A DNA stretch of 64,000 nucleotides from Saprospiraceae bacterium (GTDB lineage: Bacteria; Bacteroidota; Bacteroidia; Chitinophagales; Saprospiraceae), in assembly GCA_028279185.1 (NCBI GenBank), contig JANQSS010000141.1, forward strand, positions 103,624 to 167,623. The letters run 5' to 3'. A program made the translations under genes and the position numbers. The notes beneath the pieces are model-generated. The model saw nothing but the letters and a program-made list of their open reading frames with translations. It was not told where the DNA came from and ran no database searches. How positions within the stretch are numbered: position 1 is the first letter of the stretch; every line of letters begins with the position of its first letter. Below, one piece after another: positions 26,722-36,224 of the stretch.

Positions 26722-26874
26722 AAGTATTTTATTTAGTTAGAAAAGTTGATGGTAATTATGATGGCATGTAATCGATTCGTTTGTATTTTTCCATTCATAC
26801 CGTGAATAAAAAGAGAACGATTAAAAACAAACCTCTGTGAACAGTCGGTAGCCACTAATAGAGAATCCAGTACT

Positions 26875-28200
26875 CTATAGTTGGTAGAGCATACCGGCCA
26901 CAGTTGCAGTAAGTAGACAAGCCACTGTGCCGCCTATAAGTGCCTTAATTCCTAATTCAGTTAAGGTCTTTCGCTGGCTTGGTGCAATAGCACTTATACC
27001 TCCTATTTGGATTCCGATAGAGGAAAAATTTGAGAAACCGCAAAGGGCGTAGGTCGCGATCAACTTGGATTTTGGCGAGAGCGCTGTCGGATCGGAGGCG
27101 AGCATTGTGCTCATGTCTACATAGGCTACAACTTCATTTATGGCTGTCTTTTTTCCGAGTAATTGACCAACAAGCATTAAGTCATCTGATGTGACACCCA
27201 TAACCCATGCAATAGGAGAAAATAGGAGTCCAAGGATATACTCAAGATTTAATCCAGAAAATCGACCTCCGGTCGACGACTGAATGTCTGCATTTAGATT
27301 GGCAACATCTCCCACGTATAATAAAATTCCATTGACAAGTGCTACAAGCGAGATGAAGACCAATAACATGGCTCCTACATTAACAGCTAATTTCACACCG
27401 TCGGTAGTTCCAAGCGAGATGGCGTCTAACAAATTTGATCCTAGTTTGTCTTTTGGAACATTAACTGATCGATTTAGGTCGATATTCTTAGGTTGCGGAA
27501 ACAATATTTTGGCGGCAACGATTGCCGCGGGGGCGCTAATAATTGAAGCGGTTAAAAAATGAATCGCATATTCTTCTCCTAGCAATGTGACAAACAATGC
27601 AAAAACACCTCCAGCAATAGTCGCCATACCTCCTGTCATTAAACACATTATTTCACTTTTATTCATCCGTTCTAAATAAGGCTTTATGACAAGTGGTGCC
27701 TCAGTTTGTCCGATGAATACATTTGCAGCCGCAGCGATGCTCTCCGCTCCACTTAATTTCATGATTTTACTCATTAACCAGGCGAATACGAAAATTATAC
27801 GTTGCAATATTCCCAAGTAATAAAGTATAGCTGAGAAAGCGGAGAAAAATAATACTGTTGGAAGTACTTTAAACGCAAAGACGTAACCGACTTTAAATAA
27901 TATCTTTCCGGGAGGAGAAGTCGAAAAATCCGTGGCTTGAATGAAGGCGTCATCCGGCCAAGAGCCAAAAATAAATGAAGCACCAGCTTCCGTAAAATTC
28001 AGTAAATCGACAAATCGATCTGCAATAAAATTAAAGATATCATAGACAAAAGGAACCTTTAAAATTAGAATAGCCAGGATTACCTGAAACGCCAGCCCGG
28101 CACCCACTAATTTCCAATCCACATTTCGTCTATTATTACTGAGCAAGTAGCATATGGCAACCAGAATCACCATTCCTAGAATCCCTCGGATTACGTCCAT
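26875..28200 (-). CDS. Concentrative nucleoside transporter (CNT/NupC family)
   Basis: About 441 residues with 9 or more membrane helices. It imports nucleosides with sodium or protons. Family signatures include GQTEAPLVIKPYLERMNKSE, MTGGMATIAGGV and NEVVAYVDM, and the C-terminal CGFSNFSSIGIQIGGIS. I chose the ATG at 28200 (MDVIRGILGMVILV) because the only upstream option is a TTG at 28233, and the shorter form places the first helix at the N-terminus as in relatives. The next gene upstream, on the other strand, is a uridine kinase-like gene, consistent with nucleoside salvage. Confidence 0.92.
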   Translation of the reverse strand: MDVIRGILGMVILVAICYLLSNNRRNVDWKLVGAGLAFQVILAILILKVPFVYDIFNFIADRFVDLLNFTEAGASFIFGSWPDDAFIQATDFSTSPPGKILFKVGYVFAFKVLPTVLFFSAFSAILYYLGILQRIIFVFAWLMSKIMKLSGAESIAAAANVFIGQTEAPLVIKPYLERMNKSEIMCLMTGGMATIAGGVFALFVTLLGEEYAIHFLTASIISAPAAIVAAKILFPQPKNIDLNRSVNVPKDKLGSNLLDAISLGTTDGVKLAVNVGAMLLVFISLVALVNGILLYVGDVANLNADIQSSTGGRFSGLNLEYILGLLFSPIAWVMGVTSDDLMLVGQLLGKKTAINEVVAYVDMSTMLASDPTALSPKSKLIATYALCGFSNFSSIGIQIGGISAIAPSQRKTLTELGIKALIGGTVACLLTATVAGMLYQL

Positions 28201-28418
28201 TTCGTTGGTTGGATATTGATGTTGAATTGACAATATAAGGAATGATCATAACTCCCTTGTGTCGCAAACATCTTACAGATTATACCCGGCATCTATCACA
28301 GATAGAATTTACTTGACCAGAACAGCATTTTACATTACCATATTCCTGGAAATTTCGCATTCGAATTTCTGTGTCAAAACACCTCGGTTGTTATTTTTTT
28401 TCATAGAATTGTGGAATT

Positions 28419-29051
28419 GTGTCTGATATAAAACCATACGTTATCGGAGTAACTGGGGGGAGTGGCTCAGGTAAGACGACTTTTTTGAGGCGATTGCGTG
28501 ATCGATTTTCTTGCGATGAACTCTGCGTCTTGTCCCAAGACAATTACTACCGAGATCGCGATGAACAACTTGTTGATGAAGAAGGTGTTCGAAACTTTGA
28601 CAGGCTGGAGTCCATCGATTTGATGGCGTTTGAGCGAGACATTCAGCTGCTTATTCAAGGTGAGGTTGTCCACAGGAAAGAATATGTGTTCAACAACGAA
28701 GAAAGAAAGCCTGGAATGCTCGAGTTCAAAACTGCGCCAGTAATAATCGTTGAAGGACTATTCGTCTTTGCCAGTGAAACCATCAGAAAATTGCTAGATA
28801 TGAAAGTGTACATATATGCACATGAGGTGAAGAAGGTAATCAGACGAATAAAGCGCGATGGAATAGAACGAAATTATCCTATTGAAGATGTTCTTTATAG
28901 GTATGAAAACCATGTTATGCCGTCATACGAAAGTTACATCAAACCTATCATGGAGTCCGCTGACATCATTATTAATAATAATTACAACATGGAAGCTGCC
29001 TTGCAGTTATTTGACAGCATGATAAAACAGCGTCTCCAGGAAACAACGTGA
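28419..29051 (+). CDS. udk: Uridine kinase family P-loop protein
   Basis: 210 residues. The Walker A motif GGSGSGKTT (13-21) starts a uridine kinase/phosphoribulokinase-like fold. LSQDNYYRD and NFDRLESIDL match the conserved substrate segment, and PVIIVEGLFVF the Walker B region. Such enzymes phosphorylate uridine and cytidine in salvage. The start is GTG. It is divergent from the nucleoside transporter gene with a 218-base gap. Its TGA stop abuts the stop of the convergent antiporter gene, forming TGATCA. Confidence 0.88.
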   Translation: MSDIKPYVIGVTGGSGSGKTTFLRRLRDRFSCDELCVLSQDNYYRDRDEQLVDEEGVRNFDRLESIDLMAFERDIQLLIQGEVVHRKEYVFNNEERKPGMLEFKTAPVIIVEGLFVFASETIRKLLDMKVYIYAHEVKKVIRRIKRDGIERNYPIEDVLYRYENHVMPSYESYIKPIMESADIIINNNYNMEAALQLFDSMIKQRLQETT

Positions 29052-31052
29052 TCAGCTCGTTGGCAACGGCTTGCCGAACTTATGCACGATCAAATAAAGT
29101 ACGATCACAGAAACGATTAGCAGCAATGAGCTCAATAGCCAACTTCCACCAATAACAGCGCTCAATCCGCAGGCCACAAGACTTATTATACCTACTGTAA
29201 GTGCGTAAGGCAATTGTGTTTTAACATGGTCTATATGATTGCAATCCGATGCTAGTGATGATAGAATTGTCGTATCTGATATTGGAGAGCAATGATCACC
29301 TAATACGGAGGCAGCAAGCACAACGGCAATGACATTTAACAAAATTTCAAAACCAGCTTCAGGTGTCATGCCAGCGGCCTGTGTAATAGCCCAGGTCGTT
29401 GGAATGGCAATCGGATATAATATAGCCATTGTGCTCCAACTTGAACCCGTAGAAAATGCAATTAGCGCGGCCAAAACGAAGGTCAATACAGGCATTAAGG
29501 CCGGTGGAATACTGCCCAAGAGAAGTTGAGTTAGAAAGTCAGCTGTATGCAGTTCTTGAGTTGTTATGGCCAATGACCAAGCCAATGTCAATATGAGAAT
29601 GGCTGGGAGCATGGTTTTAAAACCGGTTGTCATCCAATGCATCGTGTCGAAAAGCTTGATAATTTTTTTAGCTACCGTCATAACAACAGCTACAATTACA
29701 CCGCAAAGAGAAGCCCAGAGCAATGCCGTATAGGAATTTGAGCTTCCGATTAACATACCTACTTTCCGAAAAAATCCTGATTCGCCTTCTGCCAAAGAAC
29801 CCAGGTTTGCCCAAATACTGCTCCAGCCATCGGTAAGCGATATAATGCCATTTGATGCCAGGTCGGCTGCCAGAGATTCCATGCCGGTGTGAATTAATCC
29901 GTAAATGGTAACGAGAATGACAGTTGCAACGGGAATAACAGCATTGGACCAATGCAAAGGGGCTCCGGCAACAGGGCTCAAATCTTCCATATCGGGTTCA
30001 TCGGCATTCGATTCTGTCACACTGGATACTTTTCCTGTTGTATGGGCCCGAACTTCAGCTTTATGCATGGGACCATAGTCTTTACCGGATTTTATGATGA
30101 TCAAAATGAAAATTAAAGTCAATATTGGATAGAACGAATATTTGAGGGACTGAATGAAAATGGAGTAGGGCGTCATATTAAAATCCGCTCCGATGATAGA
30201 CATTCCATCGTCTATATAGCCTAACTCAGCACCGATCCATGTAGTAATAAAGGCAATTGCGGCTACTGGAGCGGCTGTACTGTCAACAATATAGGCAAGT
30301 TTTTCTCGTGATATCTTAAATCGATCTGTAACCGATCGCATCGTATTGCCGACAATTAATGTATTGGCATAGTCATCAAAAAAAATGGCGACTCCTAATA
30401 GCCAGGTGATAAATTGCGCGCTTCGCTTATTCTTCGCATACCTGGAGAGGGATTGAACCACACCGGCCATTCCACCATTTTTTGAAATTATAGCTACCAT
30501 ACCTCCGATTAGCATAGAAAATACAATTACGGCCATATGATCCGCATCAGCCAATGCTTGAATGATGTATTTTTCTACTACCGCTACAAGGCTGGCAATC
30601 ATTGAAGATAAGGAGAAACCATTCGCGATAAAGGCGCCGGCCCAGATACCTACAAACAAAGAGACCAAAACCTCTTTGAAAAGTAGAGCCAAGCCAATAG
30701 CGATTAGCGGAGGTAAAATGGACATCCATAATGGAACATGTTGAATGCGCACCCCATTTTTATCAGCCTTCAAATGATACATATTAACCTCGCCACTCTT
30801 TGCGTTTTTAACAAAGCAAAGTGAGCCGGAAGCAATCGATTCCGCATTCACATTAATGAAGTTTTCTCCTTCCGGTATTTCGAGTGATTCGCCGCCAAGC
30901 GTAATTTCATCATCCACCTTGAAGTTCGTCAGCGAAACTTGACCGTTATTCCATTCAACATGCAGGTTTTGAGCCTGAAGAGTAACCACAGAAGAGAATA
31001 AAAGCCATATGATACAAGGAAGTAGAAGTCGGACGTGGCTTAAATGTTTCAT
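29052..31052 (-). CDS. Na+/H+ antiporter, NhaC family, with N-terminal extracytoplasmic extension
   Basis: 666 residues. The C-terminal ~550 residues form a polytopic NhaC-type antiporter with LLGVAIFFDDYANTLIVGN, DSTAAPVAAIAFITTWIGAE and STGSSWSTMAILYPIAIP, all typical of the family. Unusually, the first ~105 residues are a cleavable-looking signal (LLLPCIIWLLFSSVVTLQAQ) and a small beta-rich soluble domain before the first helix (ILPPLIAIGLALLFKEVLVS). That domain should sit in the periplasm. The protein probably exports sodium. It is convergent with udk with no gap. Confidence 0.9.
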   Translation of the reverse strand: MKHLSHVRLLLPCIIWLLFSSVVTLQAQNLHVEWNNGQVSLTNFKVDDEITLGGESLEIPEGENFINVNAESIASGSLCFVKNAKSGEVNMYHLKADKNGVRIQHVPLWMSILPPLIAIGLALLFKEVLVSLFVGIWAGAFIANGFSLSSMIASLVAVVEKYIIQALADADHMAVIVFSMLIGGMVAIISKNGGMAGVVQSLSRYAKNKRSAQFITWLLGVAIFFDDYANTLIVGNTMRSVTDRFKISREKLAYIVDSTAAPVAAIAFITTWIGAELGYIDDGMSIIGADFNMTPYSIFIQSLKYSFYPILTLIFILIIIKSGKDYGPMHKAEVRAHTTGKVSSVTESNADEPDMEDLSPVAGAPLHWSNAVIPVATVILVTIYGLIHTGMESLAADLASNGIISLTDGWSSIWANLGSLAEGESGFFRKVGMLIGSSNSYTALLWASLCGVIVAVVMTVAKKIIKLFDTMHWMTTGFKTMLPAILILTLAWSLAITTQELHTADFLTQLLLGSIPPALMPVLTFVLAALIAFSTGSSWSTMAILYPIAIPTTWAITQAAGMTPEAGFEILLNVIAVVLAASVLGDHCSPISDTTILSSLASDCNHIDHVKTQLPYALTVGIISLVACGLSAVIGGSWLLSSLLLIVSVIVLYLIVHKFGKPLPTS

Positions 31053-31173
31053 AACCTGGCTTGAATTGCAATGTAAATTGTGAAAGTAAGGAATTCGTCG
31101 ATTTAGTCTAGGCAGCGAAAGCCAGAATACTTGATCATCTTAGTGGCACATAATCAAAGCGGTGTATTGACAG

Positions 31174-31181
31174 TATATTTG
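31174..31181 (+). promoter_or_regulatory. -7 element TATATTTG that fixes the next start
   Basis: Exact TAnnTTTG. It lies six bases before the ATG at 31188, so a more upstream TTG start at 31131 can be excluded. The mRNA is likely leaderless. Confidence 0.6.
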
Positions 31182-31187
31182 CAATCT

Positions 31188-33446
31188 ATGAAATGGAAAT
31201 TATGCCTTCTTGGACTAGGTATGTTTTATTATTCTTTGGCCCAGGAATATCAATTAGCAGATGTTAGACTTGAAGATCATAGCGCCGCTCTTCAAAATGG
31301 AATGACCGGAGGGTTCAATGCACCGCAATTTTATTCTATTGACGCAAATCTGGATGGGCTGGATGATTTGTTCGTCTTTGATCGAGACGGCTTTAAGTCT
31401 ATGCTGTTTGAAGCAGTGCCGGATGGAGATTGCGTCAAATATGTGCTAAACGAGTCACTGTCAAAATACTTCCCGGATCTAAGGCGATTTGCAATTCCCC
31501 TCGATTATACGGGCGATGGAATTGTAGATCTGTTTACCCATTCAAATATTGGTATTGATGGAATACAGGTTTACCGTGGAATTGACCGGACAGATCATCT
31601 TGAATTTGAGTTAGTCGAATTGGATCAAAATTATTCGAACGTCCTGGCATACAATGTAGGTTCAATATTGTCGAATGTGCCTATAAGTCGAATTGACCTA
31701 CCGGCTATAGCTGATCTTGACAATGATGGAGATTACGACATTCTAACATTTCAATCTAACGGAGGTTATATTGTCGAATATAAAAATATGCAAGTTGAAG
31801 AGGGGCTGGGATACGATCAAATATATTTTGAGCTCGGAGATGAATGCTGGGGGAAGTTTTATGAAAGTGATTTTAATGAGGAAATTTATTTAGCGGATAG
31901 CACAGGTCAATGTGCCTCTTCAAATCTAGGGGCGAATTCCCGACATAATGGCTCAACAACTTTGGTATGGGACCCGAACAAAGATGGGCTCCCCGATTTG
32001 CTGATTGGCGATTTTACTTCGGATAAAATTGTCCACCTGCAAAATGGAGGGACTTTACAAAATGCGATTATGACCTCGCAAGATTTTGAATTCCCAGCCT
32101 ACAATCAATCGATAAATATGGCCACGTTTTTAGCCGCTTTTAATCTAGACGTGAATTGTGATGGGAAAAAAGACATTTTAGTTTCACCTAACACAGGAAA
32201 TGGAAGTGCCAAAATAAATAACGTTCTATATTACAAGAATATAGGTGTGGAAATGGATTCATTTGAATTTGTCGCAGATGATTTTATCGCGAAATCAACC
32301 CTTGATTTGGGAGCTAAATCAGCGCCGTCATTGGTTGATGTAAATGCCGATGGTTTCTTAGATATAGTTATGGGTTTAGCGAAAGATGAGAGCAATACGC
32401 AGCCGATAGAAGCCAGTCTAAAATTACTTCTGAGCAATGGGGATCAGGATAATCTCTCATTTAATTTAGTAAATGACGATTATCTGGGACTTAGTGTGTT
32501 TTCCAACGGAAGCAGAACTTTTGCCCCAGCTTTCGGAGACATGGACAACGATGGAGATATGGATCTAGTCGTTGGAGATGAGGAAGGATTCTTAATATAT
32601 GGTGAAAATGTTGCAGGTGCGGGCCAGACAATATCGATACCTAATTTACAATATGGATGGATGGGAATTGATACGAGGTCCTTTGCCGTGCCCAATATAG
32701 CTGATGTTAACAATGATGGACTTCCTGATTTGATAATTGGTGTACGAAACCTGGAAAATCACCCTACTACCAATGTTAAATGTGGGAACATTAATTATTT
32801 CCAAAATATAGGAACACTTACTGAACCCAATTTTAATCCAGATCCAAAAGTCGCGCCGAACAGCGTTTGTTTGGGTGAAATTAATGTTGATTATTTCAAT
32901 ATTAACAACGCTCATGGGGCACCATTTTTTTATGACACGGGTGATAGTTTGTTAATGGTATCCGGATTAGAGGATGGTACCGTCGCCCGCTACCGTGTAG
33001 GGGACGTTACAGAGCCATGGCTGAAAATAGACTCGCTTTTAGGTGGTGTAGATGAAGGTTTTATTTCAAAGCCTGCGTTAGGAGATTTAGACAATGATGG
33101 TGTATTAGAATTGGTTATGGGCAATCAACGCGGAGGTTTGGCCATTTATAATTCCAACATTAAATCAACAGGCGAATTAATTTCTTCGAGTACGGACATA
33201 TTTATTCCTGATGGAATGACAATTTTTCCCAATCCAAATTTTTCGGGGGGCGAACTGTTTTGGGGTGTAGGCTTGACACCAGAAAAGATCGCTATTTATG
33301 ACATTTCCGGTCGTATTGTGGGGGAATGGTCAAGTATCGAAAATATTGCTTCTATTCGCCTTCCGAATATGGCGACAGGTCTCTATACCGTGTATATACA
33401 AGGAGATTCAAAGACAAAAGTTAGTAAACTTTTAATTTATAATTGA
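31188..33446 (+). CDS. FG-GAP/VCBS-repeat T9SS-secreted protein
   Basis: About 752 residues. The signal peptide MKWKLCLLGLGMFYYSLAQ starts at 31188; the promoter position excludes the longer reading. The body has at least seven calcium-binding-like FG-GAP/VCBS units, for example DLDNDGDYDIL, DPNKDGLPDLLIG, DVNADGFLDIVMG, DMDNDGDMDLVVG and DVNNDGLPDLIIG, expected to form a beta-propeller. The end (IFPNPNFSGGELFWG to KVSKLLIYN) is a type A T9SS sorting tail. It is probably a surface adhesin or binding protein. The lipoprotein gene follows after 16 bases. Confidence 0.9.
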   Translation: MKWKLCLLGLGMFYYSLAQEYQLADVRLEDHSAALQNGMTGGFNAPQFYSIDANLDGLDDLFVFDRDGFKSMLFEAVPDGDCVKYVLNESLSKYFPDLRRFAIPLDYTGDGIVDLFTHSNIGIDGIQVYRGIDRTDHLEFELVELDQNYSNVLAYNVGSILSNVPISRIDLPAIADLDNDGDYDILTFQSNGGYIVEYKNMQVEEGLGYDQIYFELGDECWGKFYESDFNEEIYLADSTGQCASSNLGANSRHNGSTTLVWDPNKDGLPDLLIGDFTSDKIVHLQNGGTLQNAIMTSQDFEFPAYNQSINMATFLAAFNLDVNCDGKKDILVSPNTGNGSAKINNVLYYKNIGVEMDSFEFVADDFIAKSTLDLGAKSAPSLVDVNADGFLDIVMGLAKDESNTQPIEASLKLLLSNGDQDNLSFNLVNDDYLGLSVFSNGSRTFAPAFGDMDNDGDMDLVVGDEEGFLIYGENVAGAGQTISIPNLQYGWMGIDTRSFAVPNIADVNNDGLPDLIIGVRNLENHPTTNVKCGNINYFQNIGTLTEPNFNPDPKVAPNSVCLGEINVDYFNINNAHGAPFFYDTGDSLLMVSGLEDGTVARYRVGDVTEPWLKIDSLLGGVDEGFISKPALGDLDNDGVLELVMGNQRGGLAIYNSNIKSTGELISSSTDIFIPDGMTIFPNPNFSGGELFWGVGLTPEKIAIYDISGRIVGEWSSIENIASIRLPNMATGLYTVYIQGDSKTKVSKLLIYN

Positions 33447-33462
33447 TAAAATCACTTTTTAA

Positions 33463-34323
33463 ATGAGAATAGTAAGTTGTTGCCTATTTCTATGTTTATT
33501 TCTGTCGTGTACCAATGAGTCCGGTCCTACACGTTCAGATCAAAATACAACTGTCGATCAAACCGTTTCATCTGTTGAAGTCTTGAAAGAGTTTAAGGCA
33601 GCGAAGGGTGATTTATCAAAACAGCTTGACATATTTAGAAAAGCGGTTAAAGAGAATTTTGATGCAGGGCATGAAGCAAAAGCGGTTGACATTTTCAAAA
33701 ATGTGCTGTTTAATTTTGATACCGAAGAGCATATTAAGGGAATCGCACCGATATTTCTTCATTTCGCCAAAGGGCAGCCAACTATTGTTGACTTCTATCA
33801 AGGAGTTCAGTCCGCCTATGTAACAAAGTATCCGCAAAGTGAATATTCCGGAAAGGTGAAGGATGTGAAGACGATTATCACATTAATTGACAATAAAACT
33901 GAGATGATCGATAACCCTAACTTCAACCGATTTAGTGTGCCCGATGCAAAAGGATTTATCGAAATGACTGAAGCATTCATGATGATTTCGCCTAAAGATG
34001 AAGACGCAGGAAGTCAATTGTTTAAGGCTGGAAATATGGCGAGAAGAATTCCTGGTTTTGCGCAAAAGGCGGTAGCACTTTACGATTGGCTATTGCAAAA
34101 GCAACCAGATCATCCAAAGGCCGGCCATGTCATGTTTCTTAAAGCGTATACATACGATAATGAATTGAACAAGAAAGACATCGCAGAGAAATTGTATAAC
34201 GAGTTTATTGAAAAACATCCGGATAACACGTACGCTGATGATGCCAAGTTTTTGGTTGAGCATATCGGTAAAACGGACCAGGAGTTATTCGAATCTATCG
34301 TGAATAAAAAAGGAGAAAAGTAG
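33463..34323 (+). CDS. Tetratricopeptide-like lipoprotein
   Basis: 286 residues. The signal ends in lipobox LFLSC (about residue 19), so it is a lipoprotein of the inner or outer membrane. The mature part is almost all helical. The C-terminal ~110 residues read as TPR-like helices: ALYDWLLQKQPDHPKAGHVMF, then KAYTYDNELNKKDIAEKLYN and FIEKHPDNTYADDAKFLVEH, the pattern seen in YbgF/BamD-like proteins. The partner is unknown. It lies 16 bases after the FG-GAP gene and is probably cotranscribed. Confidence 0.8.
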   Translation: MRIVSCCLFLCLFLSCTNESGPTRSDQNTTVDQTVSSVEVLKEFKAAKGDLSKQLDIFRKAVKENFDAGHEAKAVDIFKNVLFNFDTEEHIKGIAPIFLHFAKGQPTIVDFYQGVQSAYVTKYPQSEYSGKVKDVKTIITLIDNKTEMIDNPNFNRFSVPDAKGFIEMTEAFMMISPKDEDAGSQLFKAGNMARRIPGFAQKAVALYDWLLQKQPDHPKAGHVMFLKAYTYDNELNKKDIAEKLYNEFIEKHPDNTYADDAKFLVEHIGKTDQELFESIVNKKGEK

Positions 34324-34464
34324 TAGAAAGAAAATACTGATTTTGCATCATTTTTTGAGCTTAATTACTTCTCCCCTGATTTAAATTGAATTTTTGCTGA
34401 TCGTTTTAAGACCTGTTTTATTAGGTGGCATTTATAGATTGAAAAGGGATCTTAAAGCGCTCAA

Positions 34465-35661
34465 TTATTCTACCATATAAGCTGCGAGTCCTTCCGAAAA
34501 ATCACGCACATCTTCAAACCTGGGCTCGATTACAAGACGTCCATTTGTGTCATGAAATCCGAATCCGCCCTGAGCCAAAAATCGGACTTTACTTTCTGAA
34601 CTCTTCCAGGGGAGGACAAAAACGGGTTCAACGATAACTTTTCCTTCCACATCAATGTAGCCCCATACCTCGTTTTGGCAATAAGCTGCAACGCCTTCGG
34701 AAAAAGCGTAAATGGCGTCACAACCCTGGTCAAAAAGTACCTTACCATTTTCGTCTGTCAAAAAGTATTTACCCTCCCTTTTTATTCCAAATCGATTACT
34801 GCCCAAATACCGTATACGCGAATTTGACATTCTATTCCACGTTAGATCATTTGTGTTTAGCAGTCCATACGCCTTCCCCCGTTTTACAATATACTTTTCA
34901 AAGGAGCCACTATAAATGTTTTCCTCTTTTGGGTCAATAATAAAATCACCGGCTGCGTCTATTGCGCCCCATTTATTTCCTATTTGAATAATACCGTTTG
35001 ATCGGACACGAGATACATTCGCTAAAATAGCTTTACCTTTTTCATCTATTATTTCGAACTTTTCATTGTTTTTTACAGCAAATAAGGTAGGATAGACGAT
35101 TTTTACATCGTCATATAATATGTCAATTACGATTTTGTTTTTTTCATTAATTATTCCTTTTTTACGATTTAGTGTTACCGGATATAATCCAGCTTTTGGT
35201 GAGCCTATTTCATGATATATCAATGGGGTAATAGTGTCATTTTTTACATTAATTAAGCCGACAAGGCCCGTACTTCCTCGCACGCGCGCGAGGCCATTGA
35301 CAAATGGGTGAGCTTTCATATAAGAAGTTTCAATAACAGACTCTCCCTTCGAGTTAATATAACCCCATAAGCCCCGATCGACAACAGCTGCCAGACCCTC
35401 GGTAAATGGGCGGACATCGTCGTATTTTGCCCCAATTGCGATTTCCCCTTTGTCATTAATGAAACCCCATTTCCCAGCAGGTGGAGCATAATCTTCAAGA
35501 TGTTTCTGCATCTTAGGATTTGGGTGGAGTATTGGTGGTTCCGGTTCGCAAGCAGAAAAAATGAATAGGCAGAAGGGACTAATGCACAAAAAAAGACGTT
35601 TTATAGCGGTGGTAAACTTGAAGTTTATAGTTCGACTGTACGGGTTACTTGTATTGTGCAT
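34465..35661 (-). CDS. WG-repeat lipoprotein
   Basis: About 398 residues. A lipoprotein-type signal (LFLCISPFCLFIFSAC) is followed by roughly eight WG (KWG) repeats such as GKWGFINDKGEIAIGAKYDD and LWGYINSKGESVIETSYM, ending EVWGYIDVEGKVIVEPVF. WG-repeat proteins are common surface or periplasmic proteins of unknown function in Bacteroidota. The 5' end overlaps the divergent gene at 35561. A TTG at about 35589 is an alternative start close to the hydrophobic core, so the true N-terminus is uncertain. Confidence 0.85.
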   Translation of the reverse strand: MHNTSNPYSRTINFKFTTAIKRLFLCISPFCLFIFSACEPEPPILHPNPKMQKHLEDYAPPAGKWGFINDKGEIAIGAKYDDVRPFTEGLAAVVDRGLWGYINSKGESVIETSYMKAHPFVNGLARVRGSTGLVGLINVKNDTITPLIYHEIGSPKAGLYPVTLNRKKGIINEKNKIVIDILYDDVKIVYPTLFAVKNNEKFEIIDEKGKAILANVSRVRSNGIIQIGNKWGAIDAAGDFIIDPKEENIYSGSFEKYIVKRGKAYGLLNTNDLTWNRMSNSRIRYLGSNRFGIKREGKYFLTDENGKVLFDQGCDAIYAFSEGVAAYCQNEVWGYIDVEGKVIVEPVFVLPWKSSESKVRFLAQGGFGFHDTNGRLVIEPRFEDVRDFSEGLAAYMVE

Positions 35662-36157
35662 AGCTCAAAGTTATATAAATGCACAGCACAATTATGTTCT
35701 GTTGGAAGATGATTCCTATCAATTTTCAGTCTTTACACCAGAGCATATGATATTGAACTATGATACCTTCCGGCTGGATCATGACATTTACTATACAGTT
35801 TATCAGGGAAGTCAAGTTGATGAATCTGACACTTTATACTTCCGAATAGATCTATGGGAGAACCCGCAAGAATCCCTGGACTCCTCGATGGTGGCGGCAC
35901 GGACAATGCTCGATTCAACTTTGGTTCTGATTGCAGATCGTCTTCAAGGAAATCCAGAATACGCAGAACACATGTATCGAAACGGTTGGCCGGCAGTTCT
36001 TGTCAGGTATCGACTGGGTGTTCATAACAGATCGGCAAAAGTTCTTTTGGTACGAAGATTACATCGCTACTATCTCTTGACGGTGGTAGCCTCTCCGAAA
36101 TCGTTATTAAGACAAAGTGTTAATAGATTTTTACATTCATTCAAGTTGTTCGAATAG
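35561..36157 (+). CDS. Exported protein of unknown function
   Basis: Up to 198 residues. A signal peptide is clear (LKFIVRLYGLLVLCIAQSYI, then NAQ). Three starts are possible: ATG 35561, ATG 35582 and TTG 35618. The TTG form gives the most standard signal peptide and reduces overlap with the divergent WG-repeat gene. The mature region (YQFSVFTPEHMILNYDTFRL, RNGWPAVLVRYRLGV, RRLHRYYLLTVVASP) suggests a small alpha/beta fold, but I recognise no family. No T9SS tail or lipobox is present. Confidence 0.65.
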   Translation: MNRQKGLMHKKRRFIAVVNLKFIVRLYGLLVLCIAQSYINAQHNYVLLEDDSYQFSVFTPEHMILNYDTFRLDHDIYYTVYQGSQVDESDTLYFRIDLWENPQESLDSSMVAARTMLDSTLVLIADRLQGNPEYAEHMYRNGWPAVLVRYRLGVHNRSAKVLLVRRLHRYYLLTVVASPKSLLRQSVNRFLHSFKLFE

Positions 36158-36224
36158 CCCCACCTGATTTTGTCAGTCGGCATATTTATCGCATCTTTCT
36201 ATCCTGAAGCAAGGTGTTAAGAGA

